Below, piece after piece: positions 17,368 to 26,094 of a stretch of DNA of 64,000 nt. Positions within the stretch are counted from its first letter, which is position 1. Every line of letters starts with the position of its first letter. The notes below the pieces were generated by a model, which searched no databases, had not been told where the DNA came from, and saw only the letters and a list, made by a program, of their open reading frames with translations. The position numbers and the translations under genes were made by a program. The DNA comes from Mycobacterium sp. 852002-51057_SCH5723018 (GTDB taxonomy: Bacteria > Actinomycetota > Actinomycetes > Mycobacteriales > Mycobacteriaceae), in assembly GCF_001667035.1 (NCBI RefSeq), contig NZ_LZIR01000127.1, positions 1-64,000 of the forward strand, given 5' to 3'.

Positions 17368-18483
17368 GTGCTCGCCGAAATGGCGATGTCAGAGTTGGCG
17401 GAGCATCAGCACATGACCAGGAGAGTTGGCCGGATGGGTCTTAGGCTGCGAAGCCCAATCGGCCGTCGGGCGAGCCGATACCGATTGCGGCTGCGCGCTG
17501 ATTCTGGCAGCGGATTCTACGGGAAACATCAGGTTCGGCTGCTCCGGATCTACTTGGGCACCACGACATTCCTCTACATCTGGGGCGTGGTATTCAGCAC
17601 CGTCTTTCGGATCCACCCCGGGTTGAAGCCCGGGAATCCGACCGGAGGCATCGTGGCGATCGCCCTGGGATTAGCGGCGCTGGCCTGGCTGGCTGTGCGG
17701 CCCGGCAAACCCGCGCCGGCGACGGCCGTCGCGATCGTCGCCACACCCATCGTGATGGCCTTCCACGTGGCGATCACCGCCGAGTTGGCATGCCTGATCG
17801 CGCCGATGTTTTTGGCGATGTACCTGCGCGCGTTCTACTCGCCGCGCCGCGGCACGGCGCTGGTCGGCGTGCTCACCCTGGCGTCTGTCGTCGGCCTTGC
17901 AGTCGCGCCCATTCCCAAGTTGTACATCGACTACTTGATCTTCGTCATCGCGATCGTCGGGGCGGCCGAGTCGTTCGGGCTGGTGACGCGAAGTCTGGTG
18001 GCGGCGGCGTGCACCGATCCGCTGACGGGTCTGCTGAACCGCGCGGGCTGGGAGATTGCCACCGCCGACCTGCTGGCGCGGTGCCGTTCGGCCGCGGGCA
18101 CGATCACCGTCATCGCGCTGGACATCGACAACTTCAAGCAGATCAACGACACCGACGGGCATCTCGCCGGCGATAAACATTTGATCAGCCGAGCGGATTT
18201 TTGGCGAGAAGTGGCCCCCGCCAACGCCGTTCTGTCGAGGCTCGGCGGCGACGAGTTCGCGGTGTGCGTGGCTGACCGGGCGGGCCCGACGCCGAGCACA
18301 GCGGAGCGGTTCGTCGCCGGCGTGCGGCTGCATACCCCGGGCACCAGTGTCGGCACCGCGTCGGCCAGCAGCAAGGACGCGGATATCGCCACGCTGTACG
18401 CGGCCGCGGACGCCAACCTCTACATCGCCAAGCAGCAGCGATCCCCCGACACGCGAGACAACGATCTGCGCCCCGCGCTATGA
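17368..18483 (+). CDS. Membrane-bound diguanylate cyclase (GGDEF)
   Basis: About six hydrophobic segments between residues 60 and 205 form a membrane sensor. The C-terminal GGDEF domain carries TDPLTGLLNRAGW, DIDNFKQINDTDGH and the intact active site RLGGDEFAV, consistent with synthesis of cyclic di-GMP from two GTP. No RxxD inhibitory site is seen five residues before GGDEF, so product inhibition may be absent, and there is no EAL domain. The start is uncertain: GTG 17368 is the longest, while ATG 17434 has an AGGAGAG ribosome-binding site just upstream. The 3' end overlaps the convergent transporter gene by 6 bp. Confidence 0.88.
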   Translation: MLAEMAMSELAEHQHMTRRVGRMGLRLRSPIGRRASRYRLRLRADSGSGFYGKHQVRLLRIYLGTTTFLYIWGVVFSTVFRIHPGLKPGNPTGGIVAIALGLAALAWLAVRPGKPAPATAVAIVATPIVMAFHVAITAELACLIAPMFLAMYLRAFYSPRRGTALVGVLTLASVVGLAVAPIPKLYIDYLIFVIAIVGAAESFGLVTRSLVAAACTDPLTGLLNRAGWEIATADLLARCRSAAGTITVIALDIDNFKQINDTDGHLAGDKHLISRADFWREVAPANAVLSRLGGDEFAVCVADRAGPTPSTAERFVAGVRLHTPGTSVGTASASSKDADIATLYAAADANLYIAKQQRSPDTRDNDLRPAL

Positions 18484-19443
18484 GTGCCCCTGAAACCCTT
18501 GTACGGCGACCGTTGTCGTAGGGTCAGCTCCCCGAGGGGCCGTCGCAGACTCCGGGCGGCGCTGCCGCAGCTGCGAATTCGCTTCGGGAGCCTGATCGCG
18601 GGCCAGCGCCACAGTGGCCGCCGCCATTGCCAACACCGCGGCCACCAAGCCCAGCATCGCCGGCCCCCGCACCGCGACATGCTCGCCGAGCACAATGATC
18701 CCGAGCAGCACCGCGACGATCGGCTCACCGACCAACATGATGGGCACCGACGCCTGCAGCGCTCCGGCATGAAAAGCCGACTGCTGCAACAGCGTTAGTC
18801 CCACTGCCAGCGCAACCAGCACATAGGGCGCCGGGACGCTCAGCAGCCCATGCCAGCCGCCGACGGCGAAGCGGTGGGTGCAGATCTTCGTCAACACGGC
18901 GATCATCCCCAGCAGGACCGCCACCGCGACGGCCAGCAACACGGCACGCGCACGGCCAATGGTGCGGCCGGCCGCGACCACGCAGGCGATGACCAGGGGC
19001 ACGGTGATCGCCAACGCCAGCGTCCACGCCGCTACCGGCGGCCGGTCATGGCCCTCACGCGGCTGGCCGACGAGCACGAAAACCGCCAGCGCGGCCGTCA
19101 ACAGCGTGGCCCAGCCCCAATCGGCCCACTTGATGCGTTGGTGGCAAAGCCTCGCGCTCAACGGCAACGCGAACAGCAGCGACGACACCAGCAGGGGCTG
19201 CACCAGCAGCAGGGAGCCGTGCGCCAGCGCCAGGGCTTGAAACACGTAGCCGGCCACGGCGGCCAGAGTGCCTGCCCACCACAGCGGTTCGCGAAACAGC
19301 GTCGTCACCATGGTCCCTGACATGCCCTTTTCGGCCGGGACACCTTGCGCGACCTGTTGCCGGACGACGATGCCTACCGCGGCCCAGAAGGCGGCGAGCA
19401 ATGCCGACGCGATCGCCACGGCATGCTGCGTCACCCAACCCAT
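18478..19443 (-). CDS. DMT-family (EamA-like) membrane transporter
   Basis: The 321-residue product has about nine or ten hydrophobic helices arranged as two repeats, the topology of drug/metabolite transporters of the EamA type. The second repeat contains ALQASVPIMLVGEPIVAVLLGIIVLGE, a characteristic DMT stretch with the conserved Pro and Glu. The last 40 residues are hydrophilic and cytoplasmic. The start MGWVTQHAVAIA at 19443 leads directly into helix 1. Substrate is unknown. It converges with the GGDEF gene and precedes the PPE gene's end by 59 bp. Confidence 0.85.
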   Translation of the reverse strand: MGWVTQHAVAIASALLAAFWAAVGIVVRQQVAQGVPAEKGMSGTMVTTLFREPLWWAGTLAAVAGYVFQALALAHGSLLLVQPLLVSSLLFALPLSARLCHQRIKWADWGWATLLTAALAVFVLVGQPREGHDRPPVAAWTLALAITVPLVIACVVAAGRTIGRARAVLLAVAVAVLLGMIAVLTKICTHRFAVGGWHGLLSVPAPYVLVALAVGLTLLQQSAFHAGALQASVPIMLVGEPIVAVLLGIIVLGEHVAVRGPAMLGLVAAVLAMAAATVALARDQAPEANSQLRQRRPESATAPRGADPTTTVAVQGFQGHS

Positions 19444-19502
19444 GGCCCCGCGGATACCCAGCGGCTCGGGGCGGCGAAACTCGGTTCGGTCACGGCGACG
19501 CG

Positions 19503-21092
19503 CTAATAAATGGTTGTGGTGTTAGCGCCGTAATTGATGTACACCGGGTGCTGCGCGAAAAGGAGGTTCCCGGTGTTCATCAATCCGCTGGAGATTGGTG
19601 TTGGGAAGTAGGTCCCGCCGTAAACGAACGAGTACAGCACCGGACCGCCCGGGGCGGAGACGGTAATCGTCTGTCCCGGTTGGGCGTTCAGGCCCAACGG
19701 GAGGGTTCCCTCGACACCACCGGAGTCGACTATCGACGGAACGGTTACGGGTGCCCCATTACCGACGCTTACTTGCAGGTTGGTAATCGGCGACCCGTTA
19801 AGCGTGGCTATCCCGGGTCCCGGGTTCGCTTCGAACACAAGCTGATGAGCGGGTTGATCGATGAGCAGACCCTGATTGAAGGGTGCCGGCAACGCCTGGG
19901 TCGGAATGCTGGGGCCCGGGCCCCCGGCATTTGGCCCGACGCCTAAAACGCCCGCCGCACCGTCGCTAGCAAAGTAGGACTGGTACGTGAGGCCGTTGTT
20001 CATCAGCGACTGGATGGAGTTTGGCCATGCGAAGAATTCGACGTTGACGGGCGTCCTGGCGGTGACGAGTCCGCCCCCGAAATTCACCGGTGCGTTGTAT
20101 GTGGCGTAGAGGTAGTCGATTCCGCCGCTGTACCCGCCGACACCAAGTCCGGTGGGTACGCCGAGCTGAAGTACGCCTAATAGCCCCCCGACTTTTTGGA
20201 ATGGGATGGTAAGGCCCGTGGATCCGGTGTCTACCAGCAGCGGCGCAGGGGCTCCGCCGCCAACGGAGGCGTTCACGATCGGCTCGGTACCGCCGACGAT
20301 CGTCAGCGGAGCGGTTGCCGTGTTGCCATTTATCGTCGCGCTGCCGCCGGTCGCTTGCGGCCCGTTGGGGATCAGCTCGCGTCCGAACAACAGGTCGGTG
20401 GGTGCATTGATCACGTTGATGAGTTGATGTTCGACCTGGCCGACGACGCCGTTCAAGTTCTGCTCGATCGGCCCGAGCAGCCCGGAAATGGGGTCGCTAG
20501 CGGCGGGGCTCAGCGAGCTCAGCGCGGTGCCCACCGGGTTGGCGATCGCGGCGGACGCCTGGGCCGGCAGGGCCTGCGCCGCCGCGGGCCAGGACGGCAG
20601 CTGCGCCGCGGCCGCCGAAACGCCACCGTGGTAGCCGATCATCGCGGACACGTCTTGCGCCCACATTTCCTCGTACGTGGCTTCCGTGGCGGCGATCGCC
20701 GGTGCGTTTTGCCCGAACAGGTTCGAGAACACCAGCTGCACCAGCTGGTTCCGGTTGGCGCTCACCAACGCGGGGTGCACCGTCGCGGCCAGCGCGGACT
20801 CGAACTCGCCGGCGACGGCCTGTGCTTGCGCGGCGGCCGTTTGCGCCTGCGACGCCGCCGCACTCAGCACCCCGGTGTACCGCGCGGCGGTCGACACCAT
20901 CGCCGCCGACGCGGCTCCCTGCCAGGCGTCGGAGGCCAACCCGGAGGTGATCGACGAAAACGACTGCGCCGCCGAACCCAACTCGGTGGCCAGCCCATCC
21001 CAGGCCGCGGAGGCGGCCAGCATCGGCGAGGGGCCCGCGCCCGCATGCAACAGCGACGAAATAATCTCTGGCGGCGACGTCAGAAAACTCAT
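19503..21092 (-). CDS. PPE protein fused to a PecA-like aspartic protease domain
   Basis: Residues 1-180 are a PPE domain: MSFLTSPPEI start, WDGLA at 31-35, and YEEMWAQD at 140-147 matching the ESX YxxxD/E-type secretion region. Residues 225-245 (INAPTDLLFGRELIPNG) are the linker normally found in PE_PGRS proteins. Residues 260-529 form a pepsin-like domain with both catalytic aspartates, VDTGSTG (Asp288) and VDSGG (Asp456), and a GVLGVGP segment between them. This domain is known from PE proteins (PecA/PE_PGRS35, PE26, PE_PGRS16), where it cleaves PE-type proteins at the cell surface. Export through an ESX system (probably ESX-5) is inferred. No PE partner gene is adjacent. Confidence 0.9.
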   Translation of the reverse strand: MSFLTSPPEIISSLLHAGAGPSPMLAASAAWDGLATELGSAAQSFSSITSGLASDAWQGAASAAMVSTAARYTGVLSAAASQAQTAAAQAQAVAGEFESALAATVHPALVSANRNQLVQLVFSNLFGQNAPAIAATEATYEEMWAQDVSAMIGYHGGVSAAAAQLPSWPAAAQALPAQASAAIANPVGTALSSLSPAASDPISGLLGPIEQNLNGVVGQVEHQLINVINAPTDLLFGRELIPNGPQATGGSATINGNTATAPLTIVGGTEPIVNASVGGGAPAPLLVDTGSTGLTIPFQKVGGLLGVLQLGVPTGLGVGGYSGGIDYLYATYNAPVNFGGGLVTARTPVNVEFFAWPNSIQSLMNNGLTYQSYFASDGAAGVLGVGPNAGGPGPSIPTQALPAPFNQGLLIDQPAHQLVFEANPGPGIATLNGSPITNLQVSVGNGAPVTVPSIVDSGGVEGTLPLGLNAQPGQTITVSAPGGPVLYSFVYGGTYFPTPISSGLMNTGNLLFAQHPVYINYGANTTTIY

Positions 21093-21314
21093 CCCCCGGT
21101 GTCCTTCCCTCTAACCCCATGGATCCACGCTCTATCACCGGGACGAGCACCTCACGCCACATTTCTGACGGTCGGACGCGTCACAGGGCCGGCATGCCAG
21201 ACTCTAGGAAAACCTGGCCGAAAAATCTCGGAATTCACCCAACCGTTTCCATCCCAACAACCTCCGCTTCATGTAACCCGCGGTGCTGAGGGCAAGCGGG
21301 CTACGGTGGCGGCT

Positions 21315-22085
21315 GTGACCGATCGCCAAGAACGCGCGATGTCCTTCGGAACTATCGCCGAGGACTACGACGGGCTGCGGCCGCACCCGCCGCAGGAGGC
21401 GGTGGACTGGCTGGTGCCGCCCGGATGCCAGGTGGCCGTCGATGTCGGCGCCGGCACCGGACTGTTCACCCGCACGCTGGTGGACCGTGCCGCGCAGGTC
21501 ATCGCGGTCGAGCCCGATGCGCGGATGCGGGAGGTGTTGACGGCACGCTCCCCGGGAGTGCGCGTCGTCGAGGGCCGCGGCGAGTCGATTCCGCTTCCCG
21601 ACGCGTCCGCCGACGCGGTGTTCGTCTCGTCGGCCTGGCATTGGATGGACCACGAGCGCGCCGTCCCGGAGATCGGTCGGGTGCTGCGCGACGGCGGTCG
21701 GTTCGGCGTGATCTGGACCAGCCGTGACCGCGAGGTGGACTGGGTGCGCAATCTTGTCCGGCTGCCCAGCGTGGACTCGTCCGACGCGCAACCGGACGAC
21801 CGAATCCGGCGGCGCCTGGACGTGGTTCTCCCGGAGCCGCCGATCTTCCACAACATCGCCCGCGAGACGTTCCGATTCGTGCGAACGATGACGGTCGCCG
21901 ACGTCGTCGCGATGTTGGGCACCTACAGCGGGGTCATCGTCGCGTCGCCCGACGACCGCGCGCGCAAGCTGGCCGATGCGGGCGCCGCCCTGGCGGAGCG
22001 ATTCCCCGGGGCCGACGTGATCGACGTACCGATGCGCGCGTCGTGTTGGCGCGCCGATCGGATCGCCCGCGCCGCCGCGTGTTAA
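21315..22085 (+). CDS. Class I SAM-dependent methyltransferase
   Basis: A small methyltransferase (256 residues from GTG 21315). Motif I is VAVDVGAGTGLFTRTLV, motif II has IAVEPDARMREVL, and motif IV-like SADAVFVSSAWHWMDHERAVPEIGRVLRDGG is the Methyltransf_11 signature. The opening QERAMSFGTIAEDYDGLRP is common in this group. Alternative starts are GTG 21306 and ATG 21339. The substrate is unknown; this subgroup usually methylates small molecules. It is divergent from the PPE gene. Confidence 0.88.
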   Translation: MTDRQERAMSFGTIAEDYDGLRPHPPQEAVDWLVPPGCQVAVDVGAGTGLFTRTLVDRAAQVIAVEPDARMREVLTARSPGVRVVEGRGESIPLPDASADAVFVSSAWHWMDHERAVPEIGRVLRDGGRFGVIWTSRDREVDWVRNLVRLPSVDSSDAQPDDRIRRRLDVVLPEPPIFHNIARETFRFVRTMTVADVVAMLGTYSGVIVASPDDRARKLADAGAALAERFPGADVIDVPMRASCWRADRIARAAAC

Positions 22086-22143
22086 CGGTCGGCAGACCAC
22101 ACCGGGCGCACCATCGGTGGCGGCGGTGTGTCAGGCTTTGGCG

Positions 22144-22806
22144 ATGAGTGCACGCAGACTTGCTCGCATCGTTGGAATTTCGGCTGTGACGGCGTGGGCG
22201 CTGCTGTGCGCGCCCATCCAGGCTCCCGCCGCGTCCGCCGACCCATGTACGGACGTCGCGGTGGTGTGGGCGCGCGGCACCCATCAGGAGCCCGGCCTCG
22301 CCGACGTCGGCCAGGCGTTCGTGGACTCGCTCACGTCGCAGGTCGGTGGGCGCTCCGTCAGTGCGTACGCGGTCAACTACCCGGCGAACGACGACTACCA
22401 CAACAGCGCAACGGCCGGCTCCAATGACGCGAGCGCGCACATCCAGGACGTCGCCGCCAGCTGCCCCAACACGAAAATGGTGCTCGGCGGGTATTCGCAG
22501 GGCTCGACCGTGATCGACCTCGCCAGCCAGGTGCTGCCGGCCCCGGTGGCCGATCGCGTCGCCGCCGTCGCCCTGTTCGGTGAGCCGTCCAGCGGGTTCT
22601 CCAGCATGCTGTGGGGTGGCCAGCCGCTGCCGACGATCAACCCGGTGCTCGCCGGCAGGACCATCAGCCTGTGCGCGCCCGACGACCCGATCTGCTCGGC
22701 CGGCGGCAACATCATGGCGCACGTTTCCTACATCCAGTCCGGGATGACCGCCCAGGCCGCCACCTTCGCGGCCAACAGGCTCGGCCGGGGCGGTCCCAAC
22801 ACCTAG
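22144..22806 (+). CDS. Secreted cutinase-family esterase
   Basis: The 220-residue protein has a Sec signal peptide (MSARRLARIV..., cleavage after ASA near residue 32) and the cutinase fold. The mature start is DPCTDVAVVWARGT, the nucleophile motif is GYSQG (Ser118), and the conserved C-terminal segment is LCAPDDPICSAGG with the catalytic Asp, followed by AHVSY with the His. Four Cys suit two disulfides. Mycobacterial cutinase-like proteins hydrolyse acyl esters and phospholipids at the envelope rather than plant cutin. ATG 22144 was chosen over GTG 22117. Confidence 0.92.
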   Translation: MSARRLARIVGISAVTAWALLCAPIQAPAASADPCTDVAVVWARGTHQEPGLADVGQAFVDSLTSQVGGRSVSAYAVNYPANDDYHNSATAGSNDASAHIQDVAASCPNTKMVLGGYSQGSTVIDLASQVLPAPVADRVAAVALFGEPSSGFSSMLWGGQPLPTINPVLAGRTISLCAPDDPICSAGGNIMAHVSYIQSGMTAQAATFAANRLGRGGPNT

Positions 22807-22865
22807 CGCGGCCGGCTGCGTGGCGATGGGTGCGGGTGTTTAGGTCGGGTGCTAGGCCAGGATTT

Positions 22866-23516
22866 GTGAAATCCCTACTTGTACTGTCCCGCGACACCGT
22901 CGCGGTTCGGATCTTCATTGCCGTGCTGCTGGGAGTGGCCGTCGCCATCACGGTGGGCAACACCGCCGGGTGGCGATTCGCGCTCGTCGGCTGGGTCGTC
23001 ACCGCCGGCGTGTACGTGGTGTGGACGCTGCTGATCATCGTCGGAATGGACGCCGACCGAACCTCCGAATACGTGACCCGCGAGGACCCCACCCGATGGG
23101 TCGCCGACGCGGTCATCCTCTCGGCCAGCGTCGCGAGCCTGTTCGGGGTCGGTTATGTGGTGGCGGCCGGGTCCCGCTCCGGTACCGAGGCGCTCGGGGC
23201 CGCCCTGGTGGGCATCCTGACCGTCGCGGCGTCGTGGTTCGCCGTGCACACCCTGTTCACGGTGCACTACGCGCGGCTCTATTACTCCGGCGAACCCGGC
23301 GGAATCAACTTCCACGACCCGGAGCGGCCGCGCTTTCGCGACTTCGCTTACGTGGCCTTCACGGTCGGCATGACGTTCCAGGTGTCCGACACCGAGATCG
23401 GGTTGACGTCGATCCGGGCGACGGTGTTGCGCCATGCGTTGCTGTCCTACCTGCTCGGGGCGGTGGTGCTGGCGGTCACGGTCAACCTGATCGCCGGGCT
23501 CGGTTCCAAGGTCTAG
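22866..23516 (+). CDS. DUF1345 integral membrane protein
   Basis: A 216-residue membrane protein with five to six helices and the DUF1345 hallmarks: GWVVTAGVYVVWTL, ASLFGVGYV, FAVHTLFTVHYARLYY and FTVGMTFQVSDTEI. The family is widespread in bacteria but its function is not established. GTG 22866 (VKSLLVLSRD) gives the usual length; a longer frame to 22611 runs into the cutinase. It is followed 10 bp later by the thiol-redox gene, so the two may be co-transcribed. Confidence 0.88.
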   Translation: MKSLLVLSRDTVAVRIFIAVLLGVAVAITVGNTAGWRFALVGWVVTAGVYVVWTLLIIVGMDADRTSEYVTREDPTRWVADAVILSASVASLFGVGYVVAAGSRSGTEALGAALVGILTVAASWFAVHTLFTVHYARLYYSGEPGGINFHDPERPRFRDFAYVAFTVGMTFQVSDTEIGLTSIRATVLRHALLSYLLGAVVLAVTVNLIAGLGSKV

Positions 23517-23526
23517 CCTCGCTGCC

Positions 23527-24081
23527 ATGGCCATCGAATCCACCATGCTCGCCCTCGGCACCCCCGCGCCGTCGTTTTCGCTACCCGAGCCGGCCTCCGG
23601 CGCCACGGTCAGCCTCGACGACCTCACCGGCCCCGCGCTCGTCATTACCTTCATCTGCAACCACTGCCCCTACGTCAAGCACGTCGCGTCCGGGCTCGCC
23701 GAGTTGGGCCGCGACCTCGCGGACAAGGGCGTCGCGATGGTCGGCATCTCCAGCAACGACGTCGTCACCTACCCGCAGGACGGCCCCGACGAGATGGTCG
23801 AAGAGGCGCGCCGCCACGGCTGGACGTTTCCGTACCTCTACGACGAGACCCAGGACGTCGCCCGCGCCTTCTCCGCGGCGTGCACCCCCGACACGTTCGT
23901 TTTCGACGGCGAGCGTCGGCTCGTCTACCGCGGCCAGCTCGACGACTCTCGCCCGAAAAACGGCCAGCCTGTGACCGCCGCCGACGTTCGGGCGGCCGTC
24001 GACGCGGTGCTCGCCGGCCGGCCCGTCGATCCGAACCAACGGCCGTCGATCGGGTGCGGCATCAAGTGGCGTGAGGCCTAA
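23527..24081 (+). CDS. Thioredoxin-fold peroxiredoxin-like protein
   Basis: The 184-residue protein has the AhpC/TSA-redoxin layout: GTPAPSFSLPEPASG, then VITFICNHCPYVKHV with a CxxC active site (Cys-Asn-His-Cys), and a second strand with TPDTFVFDGERRLVYRGQLDD. It is probably cytosolic, since no signal peptide is visible. The C-terminal SIGCGIKW segment with a further Cys is typical of this actinobacterial subgroup. It likely reduces peroxides or disulfides; the partner is unknown. It converges with the coiled-coil gene at 24078, overlapping by 4 bp. Confidence 0.88.
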   Translation: MAIESTMLALGTPAPSFSLPEPASGATVSLDDLTGPALVITFICNHCPYVKHVASGLAELGRDLADKGVAMVGISSNDVVTYPQDGPDEMVEEARRHGWTFPYLYDETQDVARAFSAACTPDTFVFDGERRLVYRGQLDDSRPKNGQPVTAADVRAAVDAVLAGRPVDPNQRPSIGCGIKWREA

Positions 24082-24761
24082 CTAGACCCGCTCGACCGCT
24101 CGGCCTGGCGCTTCTGCTTCTCGGCGGTAGCCAGTTCGGCCACCCGCTCCGCCTCGGCGCGCTTGGCCGCGGCCTCGCCCAGCTTCTCCTCGGCATCGTC
24201 GAGCCTGGCCTCGGCGGCTTTGGCGGCGGCCTTCTCGACGGACCGCGTCGTCGACTCGACTTGGCGTTTGGTCGTTTTGACAGCGTCCTTGCGTTCGGCG
24301 GCCACCTTGTCCGCCTGCTGTTTGGCCGAGGCGCTGCGCTTCTGGGCGGACCGGGCCGCGTCACGCTTGCGTTGCTCGGCGGCGGCGCGGGCCTCCTTGA
24401 TCTCCTGCTCGGTCGCCGCCTCCGCCTCCTGCCGGTCCGCGACTGCCTGGTCACGGGTGCGCTCCAGCTTGCTGTTGGCCTGCTCGCGCGTGGTCTCCGC
24501 CTTCGCGTCGAGCTTCGCCGCACGACTCAGCGCGTCTGTGCGCTCGACCAGCGCCGTCCCGCGCTCGACGAGCTCCGGGTCACCCAGAGCGTTGCCGACT
24601 GTGGCGTCGAGCATGCCCAGCGAGCGCTCGTAAAACAGTCGCGCCGGCGCTTCGGTGCCGATTCGGGTGACCACCCGCTCCTCGATCACCTGCAGTGGAA
24701 AGCGGGCGAGCTGGTAGTTAAACCGCAGCAGTGCAAACGGGACTTCGGATATTTTCATCAA
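24078..24761 (-). CDS. Ala/Glu/Lys-rich coiled-coil protein
   Basis: The first 80 residues are globular (KISEVPFALLRFNYQLARFPLQVIEE). The rest, about residues 75-227, is a long charged helix rich in Ala, Glu, Lys and Arg with heptad spacing, probably a single coiled coil. No enzymatic motif is visible. It is 24 bp downstream of the CsbD-like gene on the same strand and shares its low-complexity helical tail, so the two probably form an operon and may act together, for example as structural or stress proteins. Confidence 0.75.
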   Translation of the reverse strand: MMKISEVPFALLRFNYQLARFPLQVIEERVVTRIGTEAPARLFYERSLGMLDATVGNALGDPELVERGTALVERTDALSRAAKLDAKAETTREQANSKLERTRDQAVADRQEAEAATEQEIKEARAAAEQRKRDAARSAQKRSASAKQQADKVAAERKDAVKTTKRQVESTTRSVEKAAAKAAEARLDDAEEKLGEAAAKRAEAERVAELATAEKQKRQAERSSGSS

Positions 24762-24784
24762 CTGCTCCTGTGTCTGGCCCCGTG

Positions 24785-25342
24785 TCAGGGCAGGTCGGCT
24801 TCGTTGGCCACGTCGTCGGCGTGGCGACGGAGGCGCTCGGCTTCCAGCTTTTCGTTCGCGGCCGCCTGCACCGAGCTTTGATGCTCGGCGGCGGCGTCGA
24901 CGACTTCCGCTGTGGCGTCACGCTTTTCCTCGCGCTCCTCGGCCTTCGCCCGCTGAGCCTCGCGTTGGGCATTCAGCTCGGCCTGGGTCATTTCCCTGAC
25001 CGCGGTTTGTTGAGCCGCCTGCTCGGCCGCGCGCTTTTGTGCGGCCTGCTGGGCTTCGATCGAATCTTCGGCCGCCACGGCCTGCGCGTTGGCCGCAATG
25101 CGCTGTTGGGCGCCTTCGACTTTGGCTTCGGCCGCCTCGGCCCGGGCGCGCTCGGCCTCGGCCTCGGCGACGGCCTCAGCGCTGTTGGCCTCTTTGCGTT
25201 GGCGGGCTTGGGTCTGTTCGAGCTGCCCCTCGGCAGTGAGCGAATCGTTCCCGGTAACAGCGCCGATAACCTCTTTCGCCTTGCCCTTCACCGAGTCGAC
25301 GAGGCCCTTGCGGGCTTCGTCGGCCTTCTCGTGCTCGCTCAT
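24785..25342 (-). CDS. CsbD-like protein with long coiled-coil tail
   Basis: Residues 1-45 (MSEHEKADEARKGLVDSVKGK, AKEVIGAVTGNDSLTAEGQLEQ) match the CsbD stress-protein motif, in which GKAKEVIGAVTGND is diagnostic. Residues 45-185 are an Ala/Glu/Gln-rich charged helix. Ordinary CsbD proteins are only about 60-70 residues, so this is a fusion or extension. A good AAGGAGAC ribosome-binding site precedes ATG 25342. It is the first gene of a two-gene unit with 24078-24761. Confidence 0.8.
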   Translation of the reverse strand: MSEHEKADEARKGLVDSVKGKAKEVIGAVTGNDSLTAEGQLEQTQARQRKEANSAEAVAEAEAERARAEAAEAKVEGAQQRIAANAQAVAAEDSIEAQQAAQKRAAEQAAQQTAVREMTQAELNAQREAQRAKAEEREEKRDATAEVVDAAAEHQSSVQAAANEKLEAERLRRHADDVANEADLP

Positions 25343-25581
25343 AAAAGTCTCCTTCGGGCGTTAGCCAGCAACTGCCGCGAATCGATTGGTTGTTCTCTGC
25401 CAGTGGTTCCACAGGGCCGGGTCCTCAAACATTCGTGTGGCCTGGGTCACTGCCCGGCTCGGATCCGACCTGCGGGTTTGGGCGCCGACTGGCCGGGTAT
25501 CGCAGCATTCGGGTGGTGATGGGGCCGGGAGCCAAAGCCGCCCCATCCGAGCTGGAAGCCCCGAAAGGACCGGTATCAGCG

Positions 25582-25827
25582 ATGACCGCGCAACCTCCCG
25601 ATCCTGATCCCGTCCAAACGCCCGGGCTCGAGACGGGTGGCGGTGTCGCCCCGGGAACCACCCCGCCGGCCGCGCCGCAGACCTCGGGTGTGGCCCAGCC
25701 GCAGCCGCCCAACACCCGGCGATTCACCCCTGGCTCCGTGCTGACCGTCGTCGCCGTTTGCGTCTTCGTCGTGGTATTCCTCGCGGTCGCGGTGCTGCTG
25801 GTCCTGAAAATGGTTGGAGCGAGCTGA
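25582..25827 (+). CDS. DUF6480-like small membrane protein
   Basis: The 81-residue product starts MTAQPPDPDP and has a Pro-rich cytoplasmic part (QTPGLETGGGVAPGTTPPA) and one C-terminal transmembrane helix (about 52-78, VLTVVAVCVFVVVFLAVAVLL). The pattern matches the short actinobacterial DUF6480 family, which has no known function. AAAGGA lies upstream of the ATG. Its TGA overlaps the ATG of the next gene by one base, so the two are coupled. Confidence 0.75.
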   Translation: MTAQPPDPDPVQTPGLETGGGVAPGTTPPAAPQTSGVAQPQPPNTRRFTPGSVLTVVAVCVFVVVFLAVAVLLVLKMVGAS

Positions 25828-26090
25828 TGTCGAACCCATTGACGGTCAAAGCCGAACACGTGCGGCGGCTGCTGGCCGCCCGGGAACCGGATGCCGCGCT
25901 GGTCGCCATCGAGGGCCGCATCGAGGTCGTCACGCCGGCGCAATTGGACTCGGCCGATTACCGAGGCGCGCTGCAGATCGCGACGCGTGACGACGTGGTG
26001 CAGCGAACGGGCGGCGGCGAGCTCTCGGATCGTGAGCTGGCCGAGCAGGCCGAGGACCTCGACACGGCCGTGCGCAATCTGGGCGCCTGA
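25827..26090 (+). CDS. Conserved hypothetical protein (87 aa)
   Basis: A soluble, acidic alpha/beta-looking protein starting MSNPLTVKAEHVRRLLAARE and ending TAVRNLGA. No motif is recognised. The start is fixed by the TGATG overlap with the preceding DUF6480-like gene. It ends 4 bp before the convergent MOSC gene. I see no basis for a function. Confidence 0.7.
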   Translation: MSNPLTVKAEHVRRLLAAREPDAALVAIEGRIEVVTPAQLDSADYRGALQIATRDDVVQRTGGGELSDRELAEQAEDLDTAVRNLGA

Positions 26091-26094
26091 CGCG

